Assembly: GCA_015698045.1 (NCBI GenBank)
Contig: BLAL01000079.1
Span: 930,001-994,000 of the forward strand
Length of the DNA stretch: 64,000 nucleotides
DNA from: Rhizophagus clarus
Taxonomy: Eukaryota; Glomeromycota; Glomeromycetes; Glomerales; Glomeraceae
Direction of reading: 5' to 3'
Part shown: positions 1-11,779 of the stretch, piece by piece
How positions within the stretch are numbered: position 1 is the stretch's first letter
How the letters are laid out: each line of letters starts with the position of its first letter
Translations under genes and position numbers: made by a program
The notes under the pieces: generated by a model
What the model was told of the DNA's origin: nothing
The model's input: only the letters and a program-made list of their open reading frames with translations
The model's database searches: none

Positions 1-436
1 GACCGATCGGTCTTTTCCTTTTTTACAAATAAAAAACTTTTCCTTTTTTTTCCTTTATTTAAAAAAAAAAAAAAAAAAAAAAAATGATTGCAAATAAATT
101 ACCAAATTTCAAGGTGTATAAATAAATATAACTTAAAATATTTTAAATTAATGAATTAGGGTATTTTTTTTCGAAAAAATATAGGCGTATAAGTGGAGAA
201 AAATGATTATCATTATTTTATTTGTTTGTGATTTCAAAATCGGTCAGTCTTTATATTTTTTTATAAAGATCTTTTATTAAATTAATAGCTATATTCAATA
301 TAAAAATCGTTTGTTATATGAAGTATGAGGATCGAGACCGGTCTTACTGCGCCACAAGAAAATGAAAGACCGCGGTCCGGTCCTGCCCTGGGACCGGCTC
401 GATTTAGGACCGATTAGGACCGGTAGGACCGATGAC
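1..436. repeat. GACCGG-rich repeat, possible element end
   Basis: The stretch opens with the perfect palindrome GACCGATCGGTC and closes with a GC-rich cluster of GGACCGG/GGACCGAT words (about 335-434). Between them lies ordinary AT-rich DNA with an A-run. The clustered CCGG/CCGATC words are unlike anything else in the window, so it may be part of a mobile element or an unstable tandem repeat. No convincing terminal inverted repeat or coding sequence is visible. Confidence 0.35.
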
Positions 437-440
437 CATC

Positions 441-475
441 CTTAGGTTAGGGTTAGGGTTATGGTTAGGTTGGGA
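441..475 (+). repeat. Telomere-like TTAGGG tract
   Basis: About six consecutive units resemble the common fungal telomere unit: TTAGG, TTAGGG, TTAGGG, TTATGG, TTAGG, TTGGG. Two units are perfect. It lies next to the GACCGG repeat and the 3' end of a broken Crinkler reading frame. This is either an interstitial telomeric repeat or a chance short repeat. Confidence 0.55.
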
Positions 476-839
476 AGGTGTTAGGAAAAAAGAACCGCGA
501 GTGAAGCGAGTAAAGGAAGTTACTTAGGGCAAGAATAATTAAAATAAATAAAGCAAATGAATTAATTTTATTAACAAAAAAATTGTCGGGATTTTGTACC
601 TGTCGGGATTTTGGGTGTCGGGATTTTGGAGTTTCAAGATTTCGTACCATACTCAAAAATATTCGTTCAATGGGGAGATCGACCTTAACCAATTTAATTT
701 CGTTTGCTTCCACTATACCAAATCGATCACCAATAACTTGCTTGAGAAGATTAATATTACTTTCAGGATTAATCTTAATAGTGAAATTAGCTTTGTAAGG
801 ATCATTACCAAATTTTACACAATTTAAAATGTATTTCAT
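465..839 (-). pseudogene. Crinkler (CRN)-type N-terminal fragment
   Basis: The best start is the ATG at 839-837 (MKYILNCVKFG). The next 50 or so residues follow the ubiquitin-like N-terminal pattern of Crinkler proteins: a short ILNC strand, an FTIKI strand, a helix starting LLKQVIGDRFG, then IKLVKVDLPIE, matching the family's L-WKVDIP block. After roughly residue 65 the frame runs into low-complexity coding made by a 12-bp tandem repeat and then stops, so the DWL region, the HVLVVxxP motif and any effector C-terminus are absent. Complete CRN proteins are several hundred residues long. In oomycetes and some fungi these are secreted or host-directed effectors. Here I see only the headpiece, so a decayed or recombined copy is the simplest reading. 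Confidence 0.6.
584..629 (+). repeat. GTCGGGATTTTG triplet repeat
   Basis: Three copies of GTCGGGATTTTG start at 584, 602 and 617 with short spacers. On the minus strand they supply the low-complexity tail of the Crinkler fragment. A related word (TTTTCGGGA/TTTTCGGTA) is repeated at about 7195-7226. Confidence 0.7.
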
Positions 840-1451
840 GGTTTTGGATAAACAAATGTAAACATCAGGGAAAAAAGATTGCAGGGTATATATAATATCA
901 CAAAGTAACACGGATTGATCTCTTAATTAGCTTATAAGTTACGAAATTGAGACTATTACTACAAGTTAATGGCGCGACTGCGAAAATAATGGTCCTACGT
1001 GACTTTTTTAAACTAATGATGACAGAAACTTATCATTACTAGGGATCGTGGGATAAAACATTAAAATTTATATGATTATAATTTATTGAACATGTTGTAT
1101 TACTCACATCTCAAGTCCCAATAACTTAAACAGTTGTAAAAACAGAATCATATGTAACGCGATTGTTCAAAAGGTGCTTTATTTTATTTTATTTTTTTTT
1201 TTTTTTCGCGTACTTGTTTTTATCAAATTTATTAATGAGGATTAAAATAGTATTATTATAACACAGTCCAATAATACTAATATTAACACGTAATATTAAA
1301 TTATTATTTAATTAAGGTAGGATATTAGAATAATATTAAAAATTAAAAAGAATAAAAAAAGGGAATGAATGGAATAATCTACTTCTTAAAAGAATAAACC
1401 ACCAAAAATCCGGGGAATTTGTCTAAAGGTAAACAGGAAGTTCATATTTAA
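840..1451. other. Intergenic, no gene seen
   Basis: AT-rich spacer between the Crinkler fragment and the 3' end of the transporter gene. It has a long T tract at about 1184-1206 and no supported reading frame. Confidence 0.5.
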
Positions 1452-2184
1452 TTAATCTTTATGAGATAAATCATAAAGAGGTAAACTAATTGGAGACAAA
1501 TCAGGAGTTAAGAGAGTAGCACCCAAACAATACCATACGGCAGTACAAGTCAACATGCCAGAAACGCCAGCGAGTTTTATGAATATATTTACTACAGTGA
1601 AATGATAGATTACTTCAAGTATAAAAGTTATGGTCAAGAATACGAAGGCTGATAATACACCCAAGTTTGTTCTTATACAAGCCAATGTAAAGATAAAAGT
1701 AAACATCAACCATGCTGAGCAAAAAGTTCCCATTGTATTGTGATATTGATCACTATCAACATTATCAGCGAAATAATGCAAGATAGTACCATAAGAGGCC
1801 CAGAATCCACCGAAAGCGGAGAATCCAGTTCCACCAAAAGTGTTTCCGACTTTAAATTCCCACATACCAGAAGCGAACTATGGAACATTCTCATTGAGTA
1901 AATATATGTATTTTAATTCGAGATTGACAAATGAGAAAATTATTTTAACTTACTTGAACGACTCCACCGGTAAATAAGGAAACGCCGATCATAACATTTG
2001 ATTGTGTAATACCGAATAATTTGAGATTATATAAAGCTGAAACCATAACAGACAAAGCGAAAGCTGAAAGACCAAGAGGAGTAGGATTTCCAATTTTTGG
2101 TTTATGTCTTTTTGCTGATGTAGAGTGAGGTCGAGACTTATCAGACCTCATATAGTCCTGTATGTAAATTTGTGTATCTGGCAT
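1452..2184 (-). CDS. GPR1/FUN34/YaaH-type acetate/ammonium transporter
   Basis: Two exons, 2184-1954 and 1877-1452, give a 218-residue protein. The intron has GTAAGT and TAG borders and joins GGVVQ to FASGMWEFK. The family signature NPTPLGL is at residues 33-39, just before the first membrane helix. The second signature GMWEFKVGNTFGGTGFSAFG follows at 81-100, and about six hydrophobic segments are visible, as expected for Ato1/Ady2 and bacterial SatP. The family moves acetate (and in some members is linked to ammonium export) across the plasma membrane. Length and motifs are complete, so it should be functional. Substrate cannot be told from sequence alone. The N-terminus is basic and cytosolic. 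Confidence 0.92.
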
Positions 2185-3512
2185 TTTTATTTTGATTTAT
2201 ATTAAAAAAACGAAGGTTTTCTTTTTTTTTTTTTTGGTGATTAGAAAAAATATTAGGAATAAAGAAAGTTAAAATTTTTAAAAAAAAGAGAACTTAAATA
2301 TTATTTATTTATAAATTTTGTCTTCACGCAAATCTCCTCCCATAATGAACAGCAGGGAGGTAAAGAAAAGAAATTTGTAAATCTCAAAATAATGATTGAA
2401 AATCTTTTTCGATGGAAACAAAGCATATGGTTTCATTTATTACTATTTTTTTTGTATAGTCATACCAAAAACTATGCATGGATCTTCGATTGAACACATG
2501 TTTATTAAATTTAAAACGAATCGCGACTGTTTTTTGTAAATGTAAATCTATGATGAGCGGTCACAAATGACACACTTCTGATTAAGATCAGACATCTTAA
2601 ATTTTAACCTCATTTTTTTTTAAGTTGTTAGTAATTTAAAGATACGATTTTCTAATTTCCTTTCTCCATTTACCCCGCATATTAAGAAAAACTTTTTTAT
2701 ACCTTTACTGTTCATACTAATAAATATTTAATATTGCGATAATAGTAAAGATTGATATCGGAATTAACCGGATTTATTAATCACGTGAATTATTACAAAT
2801 TCTTTAAATTTTAACGAATAAAAGCCTCCTAGTGGCTAGTCTAGAAGTCTTCCTATGTGGCCAGGCTGGCCAGCGGTTTTACAATGTTATATTTATCTTT
2901 TAGATATTATATATTAATTTTTAACGAATAAAAAGTTTGTTTATTTTACATCATTATATTCCGCCAACAATCCAATCCGTTTTTAGTTTAATACTTGGAT
3001 ATCTGATATCATAATTGTTTCAAATTTCTTATATGATTAATTATTTTTGGTTAAAATAATTTTTGTTATTTTTTTTTTTTTTGTTTTTTTTTTTCAACTA
3101 TTGTAAATCGCTTTATTTGGATGTGGGTAACTTTGCAAGGGCACTCACGCAATTAGTTTAATATGAACTTTCCTATATTCCATAAAACCATTCTTTATAA
3201 TGTATATTTTTTATTAACTATTTAAAGTTTAAAGTCATCTTAATTTTAGTTACTTGATTCGTGTGAAATCTTTTAAGAATTTGTAACATATTTCTAACAT
3301 AGCCTCTTTAAATTTTGTATGCTAATTGTAATCTATGATGTAATTATAAATATCTCTCAGTCTCAAAGGCTTAAACGCGTCCCCATTTACAACTCGGGTG
3401 CTTGGTTTATTTAAACTATATCTTGTCTAGTTTATTTCTTCATTAATTATAAATATACTTCATTTCCTCACGAACAGAGAAATGTTCTCTATTATCTTGA
3501 ACATCATCCAAA
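2185..3512. other. Intergenic between divergent transporter and ACBP genes
   Basis: Shared upstream region of two divergently transcribed genes. It contains a TCACGTGA E-box-like palindrome at about 2781 and long homopolymer runs, with no supported coding sequence. The short GC-richer patch at about 2823-2876 was checked as a possible tRNA and does not fold as one. Confidence 0.45.
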
Positions 3513-3935
3513 ATGACTGATACCATTTCTAGCGTGAGTTTATATATATATTTAAATGTATAATGTTATAAATTACTATAAATTATTTTTCTTTTTTTTT
3601 TTTTAAAAAAAAAAAAAAATAGCTTGTATTCAATAATGCGGCTCAAGACTTTGCAACTCATGCAAAGGCGAACAAATTCACCGCGGAGGAAGTATTAGAA
3701 GGTTATGGTTTATATAAACAAGCCGTTTCTGGAGATATTCCTAATGGTAATTAATTAATTTTTGGATTCTTCCAAGTAATTTAATTTATTTAGACTATAT
3801 TTTTATTTAGATAAAACAAATTCAGAAGCGGTTCAAGATATAGCTTGGTCTATGAAGAAAGGCATCGCACAAGATGAAGCCGCAACTCAATACATTGCTT
3901 TTGTTGACAAATTAAAATCAAAGTATTCTTTATAA
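3513..3935 (+). CDS. Acyl-CoA-binding protein, divergent paralog
   Basis: Three exons (3513-3533, 3623-3746, 3811-3935) encode 89 residues, the normal ACBP size. The core pattern is present: a first helix (NNAAQDF), the EEVLEGYGLYKQA block that forms part of the acyl-CoA pocket, and the C-terminal WSMKKG...YIAFVDKLKSKY helices. ACBPs bind long-chain acyl-CoA esters in the cytosol and buffer or transport them for lipid synthesis. The region after GDI is unusual: the family's RPGFFD-KAKWDAW stretch is replaced by DKTNSEAVQDIAWS, so several conserved ligand-contact residues are changed. The first two intron positions are the same as in the second ACBP at 35834-36368, which suggests old paralogs. 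Confidence 0.88.
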
Positions 3936-5083
3936 GTCAACATTATGAAATGGTTTTCGAAATTATATTTATATATTACTGTATATATTCAAATTTATTC
4001 TTTCTTTATATTATTATTTAGTGTTATTTTAAGGGGTGGTTTTTTTTCTTTTTTTGAAATAAAAAATTTTGTTGAAATTTTGGGAATTTATTTTAGAAAT
4101 TTTGGGAATTTTACTTTTTGGAAAGTTAAAAAGTTAATGTATAAAGTAAATCACGTGTTTCGATAACGAGTTTTTTTTTTTTAACTGGAAAAAAAATTCA
4201 TCACTTGCTCGAGTTTGCCTCATTTCCTTTTTTACCTCTTAAGCTTTTAATTTTTACTACTTTGAAAAGTGTCCGTCTCTCTCTTTGTCTTGCATATGTT
4301 GTTAGCACGAAAGTTATGTAATAAATATTGCGTAATGCGGAATTTCGTATCAGACCCCATGTAAAATTCATGATAAATTAACTTTAACGTTTATATCAAC
4401 AGCCGTTACTTGTGTGGTATAAGCCAAACTATGTCCTCGTGCCGATAGTTGACCCGAAAAAATTCAAATGTAAATCTGAAAGAGTCTTAACCAAATCTTT
4501 ATAAAAATATTATTGGCTATACCCCAATGTTCGCTCATTACGTTAAAGATTGCCTTAACTATGATAATTAGTCATCATTTCCGGACGGTTAAACGGTAAG
4601 ACATTCAGGCTAGTGTCAATGTTCTTTCCGTCAATGTCTCTAATTTGTAATAATTTTAAATCTGATAATCATTTTCATCAATTGGATTTGTTAAATTCTT
4701 TTAATTTAGCCAAGAGTTTAGACTAAACACTAGTGCATCAACATTTGTAAATATTAAAAAAGATTATCGGAGTAAATGATGTTTCAGGATGGTGAGTTTC
4801 AAATTTATATTTTGTTTTTGTTATTCTATGCTCTTTGTAGAAAAAAAACTTTCTTCATAGGTTTGTTGGAAAAAATTGATTGGTGTTAAATATAGTACAC
4901 ATGTTTAATAAGGCATGTGATTTCATACATTATTTTTAATCATTCCGACATACATAAATATCTTTTATTTGTTTAACCTATCAAGGTTAAAATATCTAAT
5001 ATTTTTTTATTGGGGATAGATGACTAAATGCTAACCTTGAAATTTTGATTGGGGAAAAGAATACAACAAGACTACCATTTTTT
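3936..5083. other. Intergenic, convergent gene ends
   Basis: This stretch lies between the 3' ends of the ACBP and purine-permease genes. A 73-codon open frame at 3945-4166 is AT-driven low-complexity (repeated FGN/ILGIYF) and is not supported. A TCACGTG word is at 4151. Confidence 0.45.
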
Positions 5084-6811
5084 TCATACTGCACAATCAA
5101 AATTTAAACCACTTCTTTGAACATCATTCACTATAATTTCGGGATTTTCAGGAATATCACGATTATTATTAACATTTCTATTAAATAAATAATTATATGA
5201 ACGTATCAACCAAGTAGGAAATAAATTGATAGAATTCGCCAAATGTTGTGAATTATAATCAAAAGACATATCATCATCAGGCCAATCACCTTTATAAGTT
5301 TTTCTTGCTGGTTGAATATTTCCTTTGGTTAATTTATCAATTATGGCTACCGTCGTATTAATAATAATATAAGAACCAATACCAGCAATTAAACCATAAG
5401 CAATACTATAAGTTAAAGGCATTAAAGCTATAGTAAGAAAAGCTGGTATGGAATCACCAATATAATCCCAATTAATATTTCTAACAGATCTTGCCATAAT
5501 ACTACCAATAACTATCAAAGCGGGACCTGTGGCCCATGGAGGTATAGAAGCGAATATTGGTGCAAAAAATATACTTATACCAAAACAAAATGCAGTCACC
5601 AAAGCAGTTATACCAGTTCTACCACCTTCGGTTATACCAACACTTGATTCCATAAAAGCGGTTACAGGAGAAATACCAAACAAAGCACCAATAGAAATTG
5701 AGATAGCATCACAAATAAATGCAGCGGTTGAACCTTCGAAATCACCAGTTTCATGATTCATATAACCACCAAATTTTGCAATAGAATATAAAGTACCCGT
5801 AGTATCTAATATATCAACATATAAGAAAGTAAAAAGTGCAACCCATACTTCACCAGTACTAAAATCAAAATCCATTAAAGCTAAATTATTATCTAATAAA
5901 TGAAAATCCGCAACTTTTTTAAAAAATTCAAATCTATTTACACCAGTTTTTGTATCCGGAAAATATGTAAAAGCTGTATTTTTAAACCATGATATTACAC
6001 TAATTAATATTATACCTATTAATAAACTTCCTTTAACTTTATATAATGTTAATATAGATATTATAAGAAATCCAAATATTCCTAACCAAGTTGTTGCACT
6101 TTCCATATGATGAGATAAACATTTTCCTGTTTGATCCAATTCAGATAATGGACATCCTCCTAATGTTACTATTGTTGATGGATCATAACTAATTAATCCT
6201 ATACCTGCAGATTTTTGTAATCCAATAAATGTTAAAAATAATCCTATTCCTGTTCCTGTGGCAGTTTTGATACTCATTGGTATAATTCTAACTAAATATT
6301 GTCTTATACCAAATATTGATAATATAACAAATAATATTCCTTCTAAAAAAACTGCTGATAATGCTGCTTTGTATGATATTTTACCATTACCATGAAATCC
6401 TACAACTGTGTAAGTAAAATATGCACTTAATCCCATTCCTGGTGCTAATGCTATTGGTAAATTGGAAAATAATCCCATAATTGCGGTTCCTATACATGTT
6501 ATTAATGCGGTTGAAATTATTAAATCATGTTTGATAATTCCTAAACATTTTTCATATGCTTCATCTCCTATACATGATTTATTTAATGGATTTGTTATGT
6601 TACATTCACATGATCCTCCACTATCCGCTATTATTGTGGAATTTACTGATATGATATATGCCATAGTAACAAATGTTGCTATTCCTGCTCGAACTTCTGT
6701 TGTAAATTTTGTTCCTTCTCTTGATAATGGTGATGATGATCCGTCCAATTTAAAGTATCTTCCTATAGGTGATACCGCGATGAATTGATTTAATTTATTT
6801 ATTCTGCCCAT
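5084..6811 (-). CDS. azgA: AzgA-type purine (hypoxanthine/guanine/adenine) permease
   Basis: A single uninterrupted frame of 575 residues, typical for fungal AzgA (about 570-580). It starts MGRINKLNQF with a RYFKLDGSSSPL lead typical of this family. The first helix reads TFVTMAYIISVN, followed by an extracytosolic cysteine-containing loop (SCECN...NKSCIG). The family blocks IALAPGMGLSAYFTYTVVG, FLYVDILDTTGTL and ESSVGITEGGRTGITALV are intact; in the NAT/NCS2-like fold the latter two line the substrate site. About 12-14 membrane segments are visible. It is a proton-coupled plasma-membrane importer of purine bases. The gene has no intron, in contrast with nearly every other gene here. I see no lesions. 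Confidence 0.93.
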   Translation of the reverse strand: MGRINKLNQFIAVSPIGRYFKLDGSSSPLSREGTKFTTEVRAGIATFVTMAYIISVNSTIIADSGGSCECNITNPLNKSCIGDEAYEKCLGIIKHDLIISTALITCIGTAIMGLFSNLPIALAPGMGLSAYFTYTVVGFHGNGKISYKAALSAVFLEGILFVILSIFGIRQYLVRIIPMSIKTATGTGIGLFLTFIGLQKSAGIGLISYDPSTIVTLGGCPLSELDQTGKCLSHHMESATTWLGIFGFLIISILTLYKVKGSLLIGIILISVISWFKNTAFTYFPDTKTGVNRFEFFKKVADFHLLDNNLALMDFDFSTGEVWVALFTFLYVDILDTTGTLYSIAKFGGYMNHETGDFEGSTAAFICDAISISIGALFGISPVTAFMESSVGITEGGRTGITALVTAFCFGISIFFAPIFASIPPWATGPALIVIGSIMARSVRNINWDYIGDSIPAFLTIALMPLTYSIAYGLIAGIGSYIIINTTVAIIDKLTKGNIQPARKTYKGDWPDDDMSFDYNSQHLANSINLFPTWLIRSYNYLFNRNVNNNRDIPENPEIIVNDVQRSGLNFDCAV

Positions 6812-7849
6812 GATCGATTGTGAGAATGCAAAAAAAAATTATGAATAAAGAATGGGTGAAGCTTTACTGAAATAATTTTTTTTTTTTAAAAAAAAAAAAA
6901 AAGATTTTTCTTACACGCTATATATATATATATAAATCAGAATACATATATACATATATATGTAAAACAAAAAAAAAAAAAATTTACTAATCTATTAGTA
7001 AATATTTCAACGAATGATTTTTTTGCATATTTTTACGCCGAATGATGAGAAAATATTTTCAAATAAACAAATAAACATGAAAAAGGCAGTCCCTTTATCC
7101 CAGAATTTATTTATTCCCTTACCAATAACAAACAAATAACATTATATATATAATGTATACATATTTCATTGATATAATAATAACTTTAAATTTTCGGGAT
7201 TTTCGGGATTTTCGGTATTTTCGGTAAAAGAAAAAGGAAAAATGTTGAACACGTGATATACCGAATGTTGATTATTATTATTATATCAATGATTGGTTTA
7301 ACTCGAAAATTAATAGTTTCGGCCCCCCTTAAAAATAAAAGACATAAGATGAATTCAAAACAGTATACAAATATGCATTACGCATCTATTTATTAAATAC
7401 ATTTGAATGTAATGAATGCAATGAATGCATTATGATCTACTAGTTTATCGGCACGTGATATTTAAATGTTATCGGTTCAAATCCTCTATATGGCATTTAT
7501 TTCCATTTGGATTTTGTGAATCATTATTCCGGTTTATAACCAATTAAAATGGTAGAAAATTAATTTCTCATAGAGTAGAACTAATATTATATTGGAAGGT
7601 GATTTGGAAAATGAAATAAATTCTGTATTACAAGAGTACGATCAGAATATGAATGAAGCACGTTATATACAAAGGATCAGCAAATGCCCAGCTTTGATTT
7701 TTCGAAACCTTTTTTTTATGTGTTAGAGATAATTGATACAGGGTTGAAACAGGATTGTTTGAAATAAACAATTGACTAATATGGGTTAAAACCCCACTGT
7801 GATATAGTGAGATATACCGCCCTAAATCTAAGATATTGGAAACTTCGAT
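6812..7849. other. Intergenic with CGGGATTTT repeats
   Basis: Upstream region of the permease gene. It holds A/T homopolymers, a short ATATAT microsatellite at about 6919-6970, a TTTTCGGGA tandem at about 7195-7226 and CACGTGAT words at 7250 and 7452. A short plus-strand open piece at about 7595-7730 has coding-like composition but no recognisable family or intact frame. Confidence 0.4.
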
Positions 7850-8696
7850 CTTATAGTGTATATCACTGCAATTAATTATATTATCTAACCCCGATATCAT
7901 CGGAAAGCTAACGCGGTTCATTATTTTAATTTCATGATCTTATAATTGTTGTTTTTTTTTAGATTTTTCTTGAGGAAATATTATTAGAAAATAAATGAAA
8001 AATTTCATTCTCGGAAAAACTTTTAATATAATATTTTTGATGCCTTGAGCATACTGTAAATCTGTAGTAGCAAGTACAATATCGCGTTTTCTTTTTAATT
8101 AATTTTATACAAATAGACAAGTCAGTAATTTGAGTAAATCAAAATTCTTTGAACTTTTAATAATCACAAAAATAAAAGAAACAATCATAGTAAATTTCTA
8201 GAATGAATAAATAAATAGAAATCCTGATTTTACGATGCACATCGCAGTCAATATTATCTATCTAATTCCGATGTCATCGGGAAGGTAATGCGATCATTAT
8301 TTTAATTTTTATGATCTTTAAATTATTAATTTAATTTTTCCATTTGGACACAATAGTTGCTTAAAAAGATTCGGAAATTTTATGCCACTTGTAGATAATG
8401 CGTGTAGCTCTCTCTAATTAAAGTTCAATATGGTACTGAGAAACTTCTAGCGCATTTCATTAATCGAATAGGAGTAAAGATTGGGTATACTGCAAATCTG
8501 TTAGAAGCGACAATCTGCTAATTTCTCGTTTTCATTTTAATTTAAGTAATTTACACATATACTAAACAAGCCAACAATTCAAATAAATTAAAAATTCTTT
8601 GAATTTTTAATCAATTACAAAAAAAAAAAAAAAAAAATTCATAGTAAATTTTTTAACAAATAAATAAATAGAAATTTTAATCTTATTATATTATAG
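7850..8696 (+). repeat. Satellite-like repeat, left locus (about 2 units)
   Basis: Two diverged direct units of about 380-460 bp. Each contains a block like GTCATCGGGAAGGTAATGCG, then TTATTTTAATTTTTATGATC, an A/T-rich spacer and a segment ending in an A-run. Block starts are near 7860 and 8236. The same unit recurs in the same orientation at 33376-34340, so this is a dispersed and locally tandem repeat. No coding sequence. Confidence 0.65.
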
Positions 8697-11200
8697 TGCA
8701 CATCATATTAGGGTGATATACTGATTAATTAATTAATCAAAGCTATGTTAGCAACCTTATTAATTTAACTATGAACAGATTTTTCACATTCAATTTCAGC
8801 CGGATTTTACGATATGAAATTTAATAATACAGTTATAATTTAAAATGGTCAAATTGATATTAGTTGTATTTCAATATTAATAAATTATTAAAAGTTTTTA
8901 ACATAAAATTATTATCCTATTTTCCAAATAAATTTTCAAATAGCATGTTTGCTTTCTTTTCATACTCATTATCCCAGGTATACTTTGTTTAGATGCTCTT
9001 TCATGATGTTTTCTGGCTCTAAGTTCTATTAAATCTGAAAAATTACAAGTTACAACCAATTTTGGCAAATGGCATACTTGTTAATCATAATTTGAATTGC
9101 TGAAGGCTATTTATCATATTTGAATGGGTTCTAAAATCCTATTTGTTAAAGAGGCCTTCTACCTGTTGTTAATGAATAACTATATACCAAATCTGATTTT
9201 TAACAAATTTAAATACCTTAGGAAACTAATTTAAAGATTGCTTTTTTTAAGCAAATTGGTGAAATTTGTAATTAAATATTGTATTTTCCAATGCAGATAA
9301 TAGACCAAAGTTATTGAATTCATTGTATTTAATATTCAATTCAACAAATTTCATATAATATAATTTGTATAATGAAGGTACTGATAGCAAATGTATTTTT
9401 AAAATTATGTAAATAAAACTCTATACAAATTTTTGCTTATACAGTATTTTTCATTTAAATAACAAATACTTAATGGTAAATATACAGTAACCAGTAATTT
9501 AAACATTTTTGGTAAAGTTCTAGTATTTTTTAAGTACTATATTTAAAATCTAAAGTAATTTTATTTATATAATAATTATTTAGCAAATCAATATCTTTTA
9601 ATAATTTCTTTTTAAAAAAAATAAGTATTTTTAATAATATTTTGAAGCTTCATTATTATATATTTACAAAATCAAACATTTGATATGTATATTGATCAGA
9701 AAGAAGATTTATTAATATGAAATCTTAAGATAATAATGCAATTTAGAATTATAATCTGTTAAAACTTAAAATTTTAATTATCAGATAATAAAAATCTTTT
9801 TAAAATAAACTAATAATTTAATTTAAATATTTAGAATTGGATTGTAAAACTAATTGTAGAATAATTTTTACTTTTAGTTAAATATATGCTTTTGGTATTT
9901 TCTTTTAAGTTTTAAAATAAAATAAAGTCCATTTTATAAATTTTATATAAATTTCTTTTTATTCTAAATATTATTCAGTACATATTAATTTATATAATCA
10001 TTTAGATTAATTTGACTGTTAATATTTTATTATTTAATATTCAAATCATTTTTTATAAGTCTATAAATATAATCTGATTAAATTCTATTATTTATATTTA
10101 TCTATTTTATTATAACCATTATGAAAATTTAAACCAAATATAAAAAATTTGCTAAAAGTTCTTTTTTTAAAAATTTACTAATATTAAACAATTTACTAAA
10201 GCAACTTCTTTAAAATTCTTTATTAATTACTGGTCAAAGTAGTATGATTTCCAACTTAGAGATTTTAGTATACATGATGGAAACCTGTTCAATTTCCATT
10301 AAATATTTAAGACATCTCTAAAAAAATTAGAAATTCTATAGATATTACGTGCATATAACAAAAACTGAATAAGTTTCTGTTAAATTTACATAGATGAAAC
10401 ATCATTGAAATTACTAGTAATATATGCAACATAAAAATTATAAGAAATTAAAAATAAATTAATATTATTTAACTTATTAAATAAAGTGATTGTATTTTAG
10501 ATTTTTTATTTATATAATTTATATTATCAGTAATATATATAAAGCATTATTATAAATTTATTTTAAAATAATTAAAAATATTATGTATTGCTTAAGTAAT
10601 TGATTTTTTTGTACAAATTACTAAATTTTTTATCTCCAATACTTAAAAATCTAATTTATTAATTCTTGAATCTCAAAATAAGATATACAGTATAATCTAA
10701 AAGTAAAAAATTCTAAATTAAAAATTTAATTTATATAAATTTTACTAATTTTTTTACTTCATTAGATAATAGATTAAGAAGAAATTTTTAATAAATCTTC
10801 TTTAATTAAAAAACTTAAGACTAATTGTATAGCTTAAGCAGTATTTCAAAATGATATTTGATTAATTCTTTATAATATTTATATAGCCATATTAATGATA
10901 TTTGTTATATAATAATACTTATTTTTTATAATAATTGCCTAAATAGTGCTTAAATACTTGCTTTTAAACCTTAAAAATTAGTTAATAAAGATTTGTAAAC
11001 TGTAACATGTATTTTTGATATATATTAACATTATATATATTTATATTATATTAATTTGCCTAATAATTGTTTAAGATTTTTTTTTATATTAAAATGTTCC
11101 AATTAAGTTTTTTGCTTTTAAAGTATTTAATTATTTTAAATTAATAAATTTATATTTTGACTAGAATTTTTAATTTTCTTTGCTGAAATCTTCAAATCTG
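8697..11200. repeat. Extreme AT island 1, with an inverted end match
   Basis: About 2.4 kb of nearly pure A+T; one 60-base line near 10500 has only about four G/C bases. It begins with a recognisable 100-bp block (AGGGTGATATACTGATTAAT ... GCAACCTTATTAATTT ... GAACAGATTT). That block reappears in reverse complement at about 33270-33370, at the edge of AT island 2. No frame of useful length survives. This looks like an old, heavily decayed repeat copy. Confidence 0.55.
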
Positions 11201-11204
11201 CCAC

Positions 11205-11640
11205 AATATCTTAACGATACATTTTCAACATCTTCACGATAACATCACAATTTTTTTAAATGATATTGTGACGATATATTTATGATAATCTTAACGATAC
11301 CTTTTCAACATCCTCGCGATATTTGAAATTTGATATCGTTCTGATATCATTCTGATATTATATCGATTTATAGTCTCGATGTCGTGATGATGTTGAAATG
11401 GAAATTGTGATGTTATCGTGAAGATGTTGAAAATGTATCGTTAAGATTATCATAAATATATCGTCACGATATCATTTAATATATTGTCACGATATCATTT
11501 AAAAATTAATATTATCGTGAAGTTGTTGAAAATGTATCGTTAGGATATTATAATTATATCATTATGGTATCATTAAGATCGCTAAATATTTTATTGAAAT
11601 ATCGTGACGACATTTAAACTGTATCAGGATGATAATGAAA
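11205..11640. repeat. GATATC-rich imperfect palindrome
   Basis: Two arms of about 65 bp are near inverse copies: 11257-11320 and 11411-11475. They share ACGATATATTTATGATAATC and its complement, plus a TTCAACATC/GATGTTGAA block. The centre near 11355 is itself rich in GATATC/GATATT words, and a further partial unit follows to about 11640. The DNA could form a long hairpin. No gene is visible. Confidence 0.7.
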
Positions 11641-11779
11641 CGTAGTAGATACATTCAATAAATTAAATCAATTTTAATTGGTTTAAATTAATTTGTTTAT
11701 TAATTAATTAATATATATATATTTTTTATAATGCAATTATGACAATTATGATGTTTTAATTGTTATTTAATTGTTAAAT

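Noticed and set aside
1..436. TIR-bounded MITE
   Set aside because: Both edges are GACCG-rich, but no inverted pair long enough to call ends was found, and the left side may extend beyond the window.
2823..2880. GC-richer patch considered as a tRNA or small RNA
   Set aside because: Only local GGCCAGGCTGGCC-type dyads; no cloverleaf and no consensus boxes.
3945..4166. 73-codon plus frame after the ACBP gene
   Set aside because: AT-driven repetitive composition, starts within the ACBP 3' region, no splice link or family.
7473..7500. Possible tRNA T-arm (GGTTCAAATCC)
   Set aside because: The B-box-like word is there, but the T-stem does not pair, and no A box or acceptor stem lies upstream.
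7628..7921. 97-codon minus frame
   Set aside because: Lies partly in the satellite-like repeat, no family, no supporting splice or promoter context.
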